A stretch of DNA of 14,048 nucleotides, taken from assembly GCA_045615545.1 (NCBI GenBank), contig JAZLFA010000012.1, forward strand, positions 1 through 14,048. The letters are read 5' to 3'. A program made the position numbers and the translations under genes. The number at the start of each line of letters is the position of its first letter. Positions within the stretch are counted from its first letter, which is position 1. Below are positions 7,394 to 14,048 of the stretch, in pieces. A model generated the notes under the pieces. It saw nothing but the letters and a program-made list of their open reading frames with translations. It had not been told where the DNA came from and did not search any database. The DNA comes from SIG220 sp045615545 (GTDB lineage Bacteria; Bacillota_I; Bacilli_A; RFN20; CAG-826).

Positions 7394-8593
7394 ATGCGTT
7401 CGATTAGAGAAATATTTGTTATTGGTTTAGGCCCATCAAGTTCACACACAATGGGTCCTGTTAAAGCAGTTAATTATATATTAGAAAAATATAATGACAT
7501 TAAAGAAGTTAAGGTTACTTTATATGGTTCTTTAGCCCTAACAGGAAAAGGACACTTAACTGATTATTTTATTGATAAAAAATTAAGTAATTATAAACAT
7601 TCAATAATATTTGATTATAAAACTAAGACTGCTCATCCTAATACGATGTTATTTGAAGTAATAGATTCTAAAAATAAAACATATAAAGAAACAATAGTAT
7701 CTATCGGTGGCGGTACTATCATAACTGAAGATAGTAAAAATAATCCTCCAAGAGAAATCTATCCCCATAACTCAATGAGGGAAATATTAGAATATTGTGA
7801 AAAGAATAGATTAACTATCCCACAATATGTTCGTAAATTTGAAGGCGAGTCAATAATTGACTATGCCTATGATATTAGAGAAGCAATGGCAAGAGCTGTT
7901 CAAAGAGGAATAACCACTACTGGCCTTCTTCCAGGAGGTTTAGGAATAAAAAGAAAAGCTCCTGAAATGTATAAGCGATTAGTTAATGAAGTAGATCCAC
8001 GTAGTAAATCTAATTATGAATTACGTATGGCAATAGCTTCAACAGCATCAAGTGAAGAAAATGCAGGGGGAGGAGAAATTGTTATTGCTCCTACTGCTGG
8101 TAGCTGCGGAGTTATTCCAGGAGTATTAGCCTATCTAGATGCAAGAGGTAACACAGAAAAAGAAGTTCTTGATGCATTATTAGTTGCGGGATTAATTGGT
8201 ATCTTATGTAAAACAAATGGATCAGTAAGTGGAGCGGAAGCTGGTTGCCAAGCTGAAATAGGAGTTGCCTGCGCGATGGGAGCGGGCGCTATTGCTTATG
8301 CAAAGCATATGCCTAATCATAAAATTGCTCAAAGTGCGGAAATAGCCTTAGAACATTCTTTAGGTTTAACTTGTGATCCTGTTAGAGGTTTAGTGCAAGT
8401 CCCTTGTATTGAAAGAAACGCAATGTATGCTTTAAAAGCTAAATCCGCAGTTGCTTTAGCAAAATTAATTCCTTCTGAACTCACTATCATCTCTTTTGAT
8501 GATTCAGTTAAAACAATGTTAAAAACAGGAAGAGACCTACAATCAGGGTATCGCGAAACAAGTCAAAAAGGATTAGCCGAGCTAATCAAATAA
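7394..8593 (+). CDS. sdaA: L-serine dehydratase (L-serine ammonia-lyase), iron-sulfur, single chain
   Basis: Converts L-serine to pyruvate and ammonia in the cytoplasm. Numbered from ATG 7394 (399 residues): GPSSSHTMGP (13-22) is the beta-domain signature, SIGGG is at 103-107, and the alpha domain has APTAGSCGV (232-240), SGAEAGCQAE (279-288) and CDPVRGLVQVPCIERN (327-342). Cys285, Cys327 and Cys338 show the 42- and 11-residue spacings of the [4Fe-4S] ligands in the Legionella enzyme. It is shorter than the usual roughly 450 residues because the beta domain is compact. In-frame ATGs at 7370 and 7382 exist, but 7394 (MRSIREIF) aligns with family N-termini. None has a clear ribosome site. There is no C-terminal Cys, unlike the Legionella protein. 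Its stop abuts the MATE stop (TAATTA). Confidence 0.96.
   Translation: MRSIREIFVIGLGPSSSHTMGPVKAVNYILEKYNDIKEVKVTLYGSLALTGKGHLTDYFIDKKLSNYKHSIIFDYKTKTAHPNTMLFEVIDSKNKTYKETIVSIGGGTIITEDSKNNPPREIYPHNSMREILEYCEKNRLTIPQYVRKFEGESIIDYAYDIREAMARAVQRGITTTGLLPGGLGIKRKAPEMYKRLVNEVDPRSKSNYELRMAIASTASSEENAGGGEIVIAPTAGSCGVIPGVLAYLDARGNTEKEVLDALLVAGLIGILCKTNGSVSGAEAGCQAEIGVACAMGAGAIAYAKHMPNHKIAQSAEIALEHSLGLTCDPVRGLVQVPCIERNAMYALKAKSAVALAKLIPSELTIISFDDSVKTMLKTGRDLQSGYRETSQKGLAELIK
8564..8587 (-). terminator. MATE-gene terminator embedded in the serine dehydratase 3' end
   Basis: GATTAGC (8571-8577) and GCTAATC (8581-8587) form a perfect 7-bp stem with a CGA loop. On the minus strand this is followed by C and then TTTTT (8569-8565), an intrinsic terminator signature just after the MATE stop. 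The same bases encode the last residues of the serine dehydratase. On the plus strand the stem is followed by AAATAATTAAC, so it should not stop the dehydratase transcript. Confidence 0.65.
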
Positions 8594-9988
8594 TTAACTT
8601 CTAGTTGACCAGTTATGTAATAACTTAGAAGTATAATAAGTATCCGCTACACAGTACGCTAAAGAAGTTAAAGCCCATGTTATTGGATATAAAAGAGTAA
8701 CCCATAAATAACTATGGAAATAATCTAAATTAAATAAAGTATTAAGGAAGATAATTCTTAAAATAACGGAACCAGTCAAAGTGATAATAGTCGGTGGGGC
8801 TGGTTTTTTTAATCCTCTTAAAAAAGCACTGGAACATTCCATATATCCATCGATAAAATGCGTGCTACAAATAATCGCTAATCGCATAGAAGAAATCTTT
8901 AATATCTCATCAAATCCTGCTTCATTTTCATTTAATAAAGCTTTAATTAATGGTTCTCTTAATAAAATAATAAATCCACCTACTAATACACCTGCTGCTG
9001 TTTCTAAGATAAATGAATACTTTAATATCTTTTTAACATTCGCGTAATTCTTTGCCCCATAATTTTGTCCCACCATTGATAAAACACCAGTACCAATAGC
9101 GTTAAGAAAGAAATAGATATAAGACTCTAAATTCATACATGCCGTATTAGCCGCGATTGTCGTAGTGCCTAAAACATTTACTGAAGCTTGAACAATAACG
9201 TTACTAATTGAAAAGAAGACGGATTGTAATCCTGAAAATATGCCGTGTTTAATTATCTCAAGAGATTCATCTTTATATACTTTAAAACCTCTAAAAGTAA
9301 AACATACATAATTATCTTTTTTAAATATTAATACTAAATATATTAATATCGCACTAACAGCGTTACTTATCGCCGTAGCGATACCTACTCCTAAAACATC
9401 CATTTTGGCAACAATTACTAATAGTAAATTTAAGCCAATATTAAATATACCACTAATAAGTAACACAAATAGAGGTGATCGACTATCTCCATAGGCTCTA
9501 AGAGCGTTACTACCAGTATTAAATAAAATAATAAATGGTGAAGCTAAAAAATATACTTTTAAATATGTAGTAGCCTTATCAATCACTAATGGATCAGTTG
9601 ACATCCAAGTTAAAAAATAATGGCAACAGAAAAAACCAATAAGTGCGACAACTACACCACTAACAATAGAAATAACAAATGAACTTTGTAAATATCTTTG
9701 AATGGTAACTTTTTCGCCCTTACCAATCGCATTAGATATGACGACGTTAACACCTAAAGATAAACCTAAGAATAATCCTAAGACTAAATTAATTAAGGCA
9801 TTATTACTTCCAATCGCACTGGCGCTAGTAGAACCACCACCAAATTGTCCAACAGTAAATAAATCAGCAGTTGTATAAAATAGCTGCAATAAACTAGTTA
9901 AAAGAAATGGCAACGAGAATCTGATAAGTTTTACCATCAGATTTCCAGTTGTCAAATCTAATTTTTGATTAAAGAAATTTTTGTGCAT
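8594..9988 (-). CDS. MATE family efflux transporter
   Basis: 464 residues with about twelve hydrophobic segments in two similar halves, the MATE (multidrug and toxic compound extrusion) layout. The N-terminus has the family pattern DLTTGNLMVKLIRFSLP followed by LLQLFYTTADLFTVGQFGG. Conserved features include a LGLFLGLSLGVNV segment (helix 2), AYGDSRSPLFV after helix 5, and a second half opening near residue 240 (GIFSGLQS). MATE proteins exchange Na+ or H+ for cationic drugs or metabolites; substrate and coupling ion are not evident. The start ATG 9988-9986 has no Shine-Dalgarno sequence, and a -10 box ends six bases upstream, suggesting a leaderless message. It converges on the serine dehydratase with no gap, and its terminator lies inside that gene. 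Confidence 0.95.
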   Translation of the reverse strand: MHKNFFNQKLDLTTGNLMVKLIRFSLPFLLTSLLQLFYTTADLFTVGQFGGGSTSASAIGSNNALINLVLGLFLGLSLGVNVVISNAIGKGEKVTIQRYLQSSFVISIVSGVVVALIGFFCCHYFLTWMSTDPLVIDKATTYLKVYFLASPFIILFNTGSNALRAYGDSRSPLFVLLISGIFNIGLNLLLVIVAKMDVLGVGIATAISNAVSAILIYLVLIFKKDNYVCFTFRGFKVYKDESLEIIKHGIFSGLQSVFFSISNVIVQASVNVLGTTTIAANTACMNLESYIYFFLNAIGTGVLSMVGQNYGAKNYANVKKILKYSFILETAAGVLVGGFIILLREPLIKALLNENEAGFDEILKISSMRLAIICSTHFIDGYMECSSAFLRGLKKPAPPTIITLTGSVILRIIFLNTLFNLDYFHSYLWVTLLYPITWALTSLAYCVADTYYTSKLLHNWSTRS

Positions 9989-9994
9989 AGATTA

Positions 9995-10022
9995 ATTCTA
10001 TACACAATAAGTAATATGTTAA
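9995..10022 (-). promoter_or_regulatory. Candidate promoter placing the MATE transcript start at its ATG
   Basis: On the minus strand TTAACA (10022-10017) and TAGAAT (10000-9995) are 16 bases apart. Six bases then separate the -10 box from ATG 9988, so transcription would begin at or next to the A of the start codon. No AGGAGG-like sequence precedes the ATG, which agrees with leaderless translation. Confidence 0.5.
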
Positions 10023-10025
10023 TAC

Positions 10026-10934
10026 TTAATTAGCATTTTTCTTACTTTTAACGTAAAGAATAATTGTTCTAATTAGGAAGAATAAGGTAAATGCTAAGAA
10101 AATTGCGGTTTGTAATATGGTGTCTACTGGTTTAGCAAGTAAACGTTCCGCTCCGACAGTTGGAGAAATTGCACTAACATATTGAGTGTTAGTCATACCA
10201 AGATAGATAGTATAAATAGTTAATCCAATTCCAACAGCGGTGAATATTGACATATGGATAAGGGCATGGAACTTATCTTCTTTACGGTAATTAAATAAAT
10301 CACAAGCAATAATGATGAATAAACATAATGGTAATAATAACCATAAATAATATGGCCAAGTTAAATAGAAGGTTCTACCTTGAATATAACTAGGTCCCCA
10401 AAGAACAACACCAAATCTATTAAGTGTAAAATACATAAAGATAACTAATAATGTTGTATATATACCGTATTTAACACTTTTCTCTCTTTTTTCAGTATCA
10501 TTAGGAACTTTCTTAATGACGTAATAAAGTAAATAAGAAAAACCAATAACAAGAATAATAAATATTATTAACGCTAATATAGAGTATCCTGGGAAAGGAT
10601 ATGGTTTAGTAAATGAATGATACACAATCGTACCACTTAAAATACTACTAACTAATCCAATAACGGATAAACAAATAGCGATAATTAAATATAGTTTAGA
10701 TAATGACTTTTTATATTCTGGTCTAAGAGCTAATCTAGCAACATATAAAATTGCTAAAACAAATAGACAAGCAAACATAAGTGCAGGAATACTTGATATA
10801 AAGTAGATATCATGTAATCCAGCATAAGCATTAGAGATATCACTTAATACCATATTAGTCGCATAGAAATTAACCACCGCACCAATAATAGTTAATACTA
10901 TAACTGCAATAATAGAAGGAAGATTCTTTTTCAT
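10026..10934 (-). CDS. Uncharacterised eight-segment membrane protein
   Basis: 302 residues; I do not recognise the family. Eight hydrophobic segments are visible at about 7-26, 48-68, 81-104, 117-139, 156-178, 193-211, 226-246 and 271-292, with short, positively charged loops (for example RLALRPEYKK at 67-76 and KKVPNDTEKREKSVK at 141-155) and a Lys-rich C-terminus. No catalytic or transport motif stands out. The start codon overlaps the phosphoesterase stop (TAATG), and GAGGAGG lies ten bases upstream inside that gene, so translation is coupled. This coupling suggests it works with the surface phosphoesterase, perhaps as a transporter or sensor for its product; that is inference only. Confidence 0.85.
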   Translation of the reverse strand: MKKNLPSIIAVIVLTIIGAVVNFYATNMVLSDISNAYAGLHDIYFISSIPALMFACLFVLAILYVARLALRPEYKKSLSKLYLIIAICLSVIGLVSSILSGTIVYHSFTKPYPFPGYSILALIIFIILVIGFSYLLYYVIKKVPNDTEKREKSVKYGIYTTLLVIFMYFTLNRFGVVLWGPSYIQGRTFYLTWPYYLWLLLPLCLFIIIACDLFNYRKEDKFHALIHMSIFTAVGIGLTIYTIYLGMTNTQYVSAISPTVGAERLLAKPVDTILQTAIFLAFTLFFLIRTIILYVKSKKNAN

Positions 10935-11944
10935 TATTTCATTGCCTCCTCATATGTTGCGTAATATTGATTAATAGTAAAACTATTATCATCATGAACT
11001 GTAATAGTTTGACAGCCCATTATATCTTTATTCGCGTATATTCTATCGGTAGAAGTAACTCCATAGCTAAGAGTAATACCTTCATATTCCATTGCCCAGT
11101 TACATACATGGTCATGGCCAACAAATATTCCTTTAGTGCCATGGGTTTTCATTTCTTTAAATAAACCAGAATTATAAAGTGGACATGAACAAGATTCTCC
11201 GTTTTCTCCATTTTCAAATAATAAAGGATACTTAATAGGATCTTCTTCATGTTTCTTCCATGCATCATCAAATTCTGGAAGCGGGATATGGAAGAAGGCT
11301 AATGAAGTAACATAGTTACCACCTTGCTTACTATAATCAGTTAGGTTCTTATACCAATCAATTTGACTTTGCTTGATATAGTCATAACCAATATATTCAC
11401 CAAAATTATATCTATTACTATCAAACACCACTAATTGAGTATGAGTGATTCCACCCTCCACTAAATTAATCGCGAAGTTCGCGTTACCAAACACATCATC
11501 ATCTTGAATATCTTTAAAAATACAATAAGATGAATCACTATTACTTAATTCATTTAAATAACCAGTAACCCAGTCTATTGAGAAATAGCATTGTTCATCA
11601 TGGTTACCCCAAGTAACTGTCCAAGGGATTTCAAATTCATCAAAGAACGAGAATAATCTTTTCGCAGTTACCTTATCAGCGAAAGTAAATAAGTCACCTG
11701 TAGTAACGATTAAATCAGCTTTCCCACCAGCATTAGCTTTATTAATTGCAGTTCTCATAAAAGCAAACTGCCTATCTTGATCATCCTTATTAGCAAGGTG
11801 GATATCAGATAATTGAATAATCTTAAAATCATCCTTCCAACCCATTTCCAAAATGTAATCACTAGAGCTATATGTCTTAGTACCACATGATGTAAGCGCT
11901 AAAGCGGATAACAAAAAAGCATAAGCAAATTTTGTTTTCTTCAT
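10934..11944 (-). CDS. Calcineurin-like metallophosphoesterase lipoprotein
   Basis: 336 residues. MKKTKFAYAFLLSALALTSC is a lipoprotein signal peptide with lipobox Cys20, so the enzyme sits outside the membrane. The two-metal phosphoesterase motifs appear in order: LSDIHL (Asp47, His49), TTGDLF (Asp84), WGNHDE (Asn114, His115), FFHIP (His219) and GHDH (His277, His279). All expected metal ligands are present, so it should be active. The family cleaves phosphomonoesters or diesters; the D-x-H then GD then GNHDE arrangement resembles purple acid phosphatase/Dcr2-type members. Substrate is unknown; phosphate scavenging or envelope turnover is plausible. AGAGG lies upstream of the start, and a TATAAT (11971-11966) lies upstream with a poor -35. 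First gene of a two-gene operon with the eight-segment membrane protein. Confidence 0.93.
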   Translation of the reverse strand: MKKTKFAYAFLLSALALTSCGTKTYSSSDYILEMGWKDDFKIIQLSDIHLANKDDQDRQFAFMRTAINKANAGGKADLIVTTGDLFTFADKVTAKRLFSFFDEFEIPWTVTWGNHDEQCYFSIDWVTGYLNELSNSDSSYCIFKDIQDDDVFGNANFAINLVEGGITHTQLVVFDSNRYNFGEYIGYDYIKQSQIDWYKNLTDYSKQGGNYVTSLAFFHIPLPEFDDAWKKHEEDPIKYPLLFENGENGESCSCPLYNSGLFKEMKTHGTKGIFVGHDHVCNWAMEYEGITLSYGVTSTDRIYANKDIMGCQTITVHDDNSFTINQYYATYEEAMK

Positions 11945-12141
11945 ATTTAGTACCTCTTTAAATTTATTATATTTTAATATAAGGAAAAGAAAAAGGATAA
12001 AGTTATTAATTACTTTTTAAATTGAATCTTGATTTTATATTAATAGAATTCACCCATGGTAGCTAATGACTACCGCCTAATGGAGATTCTTTTTATTCAT
12101 AAATATATTCTTTTATTCACTTCTAACATACCAAAATGTGG
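11945..12141. other. Intergenic region between host gene and prophage remnant
   Basis: 197 bases between the phosphoesterase start and the recombinase stop. It contains the likely phosphoesterase -10 box (TATAAT at 11971-11966, minus strand) and the dyad at 12054-12083. The left end of the phage-derived DNA should lie here, beside the recombinase, but I cannot define an attachment core without the other junction. No RNA gene is seen. Confidence 0.45.
12054..12083. repeat. Interrupted inverted repeat near the prophage edge
   Basis: CCAT-GGTAG (12054-12062), a 7-base loop (CTAATGA), then CTACC (12070-12074), a 5-base bulge and ATGG (12080-12083). The inner 5-bp stem is perfect and the outer 4-bp arm is offset by the bulge. 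A T-rich stretch (TTCTTTTTATTC) begins four bases later on the plus strand, but no plus-strand gene ends here. It could be a terminator relic or a recombinase binding site; neither is shown. Confidence 0.4.
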
Positions 12142-12918
12142 TTATTTTTCATCAAAATGGTGAGCCAAGTGCTTACCGCTTTGAACTATTAGCTCTAAGT
12201 GATGGACACATAACCCTATGTCGTTTTTGAACTTAAATATTATATCAATAGTTTTCTCAGTTACATAGACTGAATCGATAAATATCTCCACGAATGCCTT
12301 CTTGGTTTCTTCATCCCATGCATCGTATTGCTTGATGAAGAAAAAGTATTCTCTAATCTCTTCTCTAGCCTTTTCCAAGTCAACAGGCTCGCATTTCTTT
12401 AATTCGAGTTCCTGTTTTTCTTTTATCTCATTAAGTTCCTCTATTCTTTTTAAGAATGGCTCAACGTTTCCTGCCTTTTCCACCACGACAACAAGATTAT
12501 CAAGTTTCTTCATTTTGTCTGTTAAAGCCTTCTTTTTAAGCTCAGTGTCTGTGCTTAGAGACTTATAAGATTTAATAATGTCGTTAATAAGCATGTCTCC
12601 GAGATCCTTATCCTGGAAGAAATTGAATATCTCTCTAAAAATAATTTCTTCAATTTCCTCTTTGTTATATCTAACGCTTGGATGATTCATCTCATGAGCA
12701 CGGCTGCATCTATAGTAATAATATTTATTGCCAGTTCCAGACGTCCCTGCCTCACAGTGCATTTCAGCGTTACAATATTTGCATCTCATCAAATGTCTGA
12801 AATAAAATGGCTCTTTTGCATGGAATTTGCCTCTAGACTTATGATTTATCGTTAATCTTTCCTTAGCTTTTTTGAATGTGTCTTCGCTAATAATCGGAGG
12901 AAAGACATTCATGTTCAC
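12142..12918 (-). CDS. Large serine recombinase, C-terminal fragment (zinc ribbon and coiled coil)
   Basis: 258 codons open from GTG 12918, but this is the C-terminal part of a phage-type large serine integrase, not a complete enzyme. The segment VFPPIISEDTFKKAKERL (5-22) matches the end of the Recombinase domain. A zinc beta-ribbon follows (CKYCNAEMHC, then YYYRCSR, about 46-73), then a long coiled coil (about 115-190) and the usual C-terminal strand region (FIDSVYVTEKTIDIIFKF). The resolvase catalytic domain with its nucleophile Ser is absent. A -1 shift at about 12941-12950 separates it from in-frame homologous sequence upstream (12944-13130). There is no ribosome site before the GTG, so it is probably not translated as such. 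Last gene of the minus-strand prophage remnant. Confidence 0.85.
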   Translation of the reverse strand: MNMNVFPPIISEDTFKKAKERLTINHKSRGKFHAKEPFYFRHLMRCKYCNAEMHCEAGTSGTGNKYYYYRCSRAHEMNHPSVRYNKEEIEEIIFREIFNFFQDKDLGDMLINDIIKSYKSLSTDTELKKKALTDKMKKLDNLVVVVEKAGNVEPFLKRIEELNEIKEKQELELKKCEPVDLEKAREEIREYFFFIKQYDAWDEETKKAFVEIFIDSVYVTEKTIDIIFKFKNDIGLCVHHLELIVQSGKHLAHHFDEK

Positions 12919-12943
12919 GGTCCCTTTGAATTCGTAATAGCCA

Positions 12944-13172
12944 TAATAACTGGATTATTTAACATGTTTTGAAGTGTTCCATGAGGGATATATTTTCCAT
13001 AATTATCAACATATCCTTTATCTTTAAAGGTGTTACATATATCCATGACGGTTTGTCCACCTATAACATAGCTATTAAATAGCTCTTTCACTATATAAGC
13101 TTTATTCTCATCTATTTGTGTGATAGGAGCTTAACCCGTAAGATAAGCTAAAATAAAGTCTTGGAAATGCGC
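12944..13172 (-). pseudogene. Serine recombinase, frameshifted and truncated upstream fragment
   Basis: Reading the minus strand from 13130, the frame gives APITQIDENKAYIVKELF, then SYVIGGQTVMDICNTF and GKYIPHGTLQNMLNNPVI. This is the Recombinase domain of large serine integrases (the ID-E-x-A-x-IV-x-x-F pattern). After NNPVI the frame must shift by one base to continue as GYYEFKGTVNMNVFPP, joining the 258-codon piece; the unshifted frame stops at TGA about 12919. Upstream of 13130 the frame meets the TAA that also ends the ParB-like gene. Another frame (through about 13172) may carry more recombinase-like sequence (FSLSYGL), implying a second shift. The N-terminal catalytic domain is missing. 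Confidence 0.75.
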
Positions 13173-13655
13173 ATTACCAAGTAAATAAACATCGCCCTGA
13201 ATTGAATAAGGTTCATCTGTTAAATATTGGCCTTCATCAAATTCGTCATCTATAACTTCTTGAAAATCAGAAGCAAAGATATCGTTAAAACCTAGGTCAG
13301 TCATTTGAATGTTCAACGCTTCCCAGTCAATTTTTCTTAATTCCTCATCAAGAAGCTTCTTATCCCATTTAGCAAGTTCAGATGTTTTGTTATCTGCTAG
13401 TCTTAATGCATTAGCTTGGTCTGGAGTTAAATCTTCTGCAACAATAACAGGAACTTCTTTTAATCCTAGCTTTTGAGAAGCTTTAAGGCGTGTATGACCT
13501 GCGATAATAATAAAATCCTTATCTACAATGATTGGATTCTTAAAACCAAATGTTTGAATGGATTTAGCAACTTCCTCTACGGCTTCATCATTCTTTCTTG
13601 GATTATTGTCATAAGGTATAACTTTAGTTATATCGACTAGTTGAACCTTTATCAT
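13131..13655 (-). CDS. ParB-like nuclease (ParB-N) domain protein, truncated phage gene
   Basis: From ATG 13655 (174 residues). The N-terminus IKVQLVDITKVIPYDNNPRKN, with IIIAGHTRLKASQKLG and ALRLADNKTSELAKWD, is the ParB N-terminal domain of phage proteins that usually continue into a DNA methyltransferase of about 400 residues in total. Here the sequence reaches GDVYLLGN, where family members proceed to HRLMCGDS-type methylase sequence, then switches to AHFQDFILAYLTG and stops. The methylase domain is therefore lost and the last 13 residues are probably read from recombinase-derived DNA. I prefer 13655 over ATG 13661 because AGGAGG (13668-13663) is seven bases upstream and the start overlaps the terminase stop as ATGA. 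DNA-binding might remain; methylation cannot. Confidence 0.88.
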   Translation of the reverse strand: MIKVQLVDITKVIPYDNNPRKNDEAVEEVAKSIQTFGFKNPIIVDKDFIIIAGHTRLKASQKLGLKEVPVIVAEDLTPDQANALRLADNKTSELAKWDKKLLDEELRKIDWEALNIQMTDLGFNDIFASDFQEVIDDEFDEGQYLTDEPYSIQGDVYLLGNAHFQDFILAYLTG

Positions 13656-14048
13656 TTCCATTCCTCCTTATTTGCTTCAAGCTTTTTCTTTTGAATTGCT
13701 ATGGCTTCACTGTTTGTAGCCCATTCAGGACCATAGAATTTCTCAAGAATGTATTGAGCAGTTTGAGGATTTGGATCATGCCAGATTTCACTTTCCTCAA
13801 ATGTTGCTTTATCAACACCGCGTTTGTTTTGATAAACAAGTTTTCTCTTGTTTGTTTTGTAGTAGCCTGTTGCTACATCAATTAACGAATTTAAGCACTT
13901 AGCCAGAATCCTCACGTTTGTTGGATTATTAGCTTGTTTAAGATCTATATGATTTGTAATAAGCTCTCTATAATCTTTAACCTTAATGTTTAGATATTCG
14001 CAAATCTGCTGTTCTGTAGCTTTTGCTAAGACAAGCATTGATATCGTA
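13652..14048 (-). CDS. Phage terminase small subunit-like protein (partial, N-terminus off right edge)
   Basis: The frame is open from the window end to TGA 13654-13652. An internal ATG at 14038 gives 128 residues, but codons continue upstream without a stop (RYQ before that Met) and there is no ribosome site, so the gene probably begins outside the window. Visible: a helix-turn-helix near the N-terminus (ATEQQICEYLNIKVKDYREL), a basic central segment (TGYYKTNKRKLVYQNKRG) and WHDPNPQTAQYILEKFYGPEW, comparable to the P-x-x-TA-x-x-x-LKN-x-x-P-x-x-W motif near the end of phage terminase small subunits. These bind packaging sites and recruit the large subunit. Position before a ParB-N/methylase gene is common in prophage packaging modules. 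Moderately sure. Confidence 0.72.
   Translation of the reverse strand, partial: TISMLVLAKATEQQICEYLNIKVKDYRELITNHIDLKQANNPTNVRILAKCLNSLIDVATGYYKTNKRKLVYQNKRGVDKATFEESEIWHDPNPQTAQYILEKFYGPEWATNSEAIAIQKKKLEANKEEWK
13663..13668 (-). promoter_or_regulatory. Ribosome binding site of the ParB-like gene
   Basis: AGGAGG on the minus strand, seven bases before ATG 13655 but only one base before ATG 13659-13661. It therefore selects 13655 as the start, consistent with the ATGA overlap with the terminase stop. Confidence 0.8.

Noticed and set aside
12058..12090. tRNA or tRNA fragment as an integration site
   Set aside because: The short stem does not extend to a cloverleaf and no T-arm or acceptor sequence is seen.
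12302..12568. Plus-strand open frame opposite the recombinase coiled coil
   Set aside because: Antisense shadow; the Ser/Phe-rich composition mirrors the Lys/Glu-rich coiled coil and there is no ribosome site.
1..14048. A novel defence or toxin-antitoxin system
   Set aside because: No nuclease/effector pair, reverse transcriptase, CRISPR array or small toxin-antitoxin gene pair was found; the accessory genes are explained by a decayed prophage.

Overview
The window is low-GC DNA with dense gene packing, standard-code stops (TGA ends several genes) and strong AGGAGG ribosome sites. This fits a Gram-positive Bacilli-type or Mollicutes-relative genome, probably an anaerobic, host-associated lineage. 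Two lipoprotein signal peptides, an oxygen-sensitive [4Fe-4S] serine dehydratase and an uncharacterised membrane protein with a Pro/Ala/Val linker agree with this. I cannot name the species.

Layout. (1) 1-2038, minus strand: two tandem CNNM/CBS membrane proteins joined by an ATGA overlap. The downstream one runs off the left edge. (2) 2161-3822, minus: a 553-residue protein with four membrane segments, an acidic stretch, a low-complexity linker and a C-terminal domain of unknown function, with its own promoter and terminator. (3) 4089-7338, minus: a compact three-gene operon, class-3 lipase-like lipoprotein > YunG-like protein > class-3-type aldehyde dehydrogenase. (4) 7394-8593, plus: single-chain L-serine dehydratase, the only plus-strand gene. 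It is divergent from the lipase operon and converges with zero spacing on a MATE transporter (8594-9988, minus). (5) 10026-11944, minus: a calcineurin-like phosphoesterase lipoprotein translationally coupled to an eight-segment membrane protein. (6) 12142-14048, minus: a decayed prophage remnant with a terminase small subunit-like gene (running off the right edge), a ParB-N gene cut off where its methylase domain should begin, and the C-terminal half of a large serine recombinase with a frameshift and no catalytic domain.

The chromosomal genes are mostly housekeeping: ion transport, serine deamination to pyruvate, aldehyde oxidation, drug or metabolite efflux, and surface hydrolases. I do not see a convincing new defence or mobile system. 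The more unusual signals are the scarred phage junction, a MATE terminator written antisense into the last codons of the serine dehydratase gene, a probable leaderless start for the MATE gene, the short CorC-less CNNM paralogue coupled to a longer one, and the lipase/YunG/ALDH operon.
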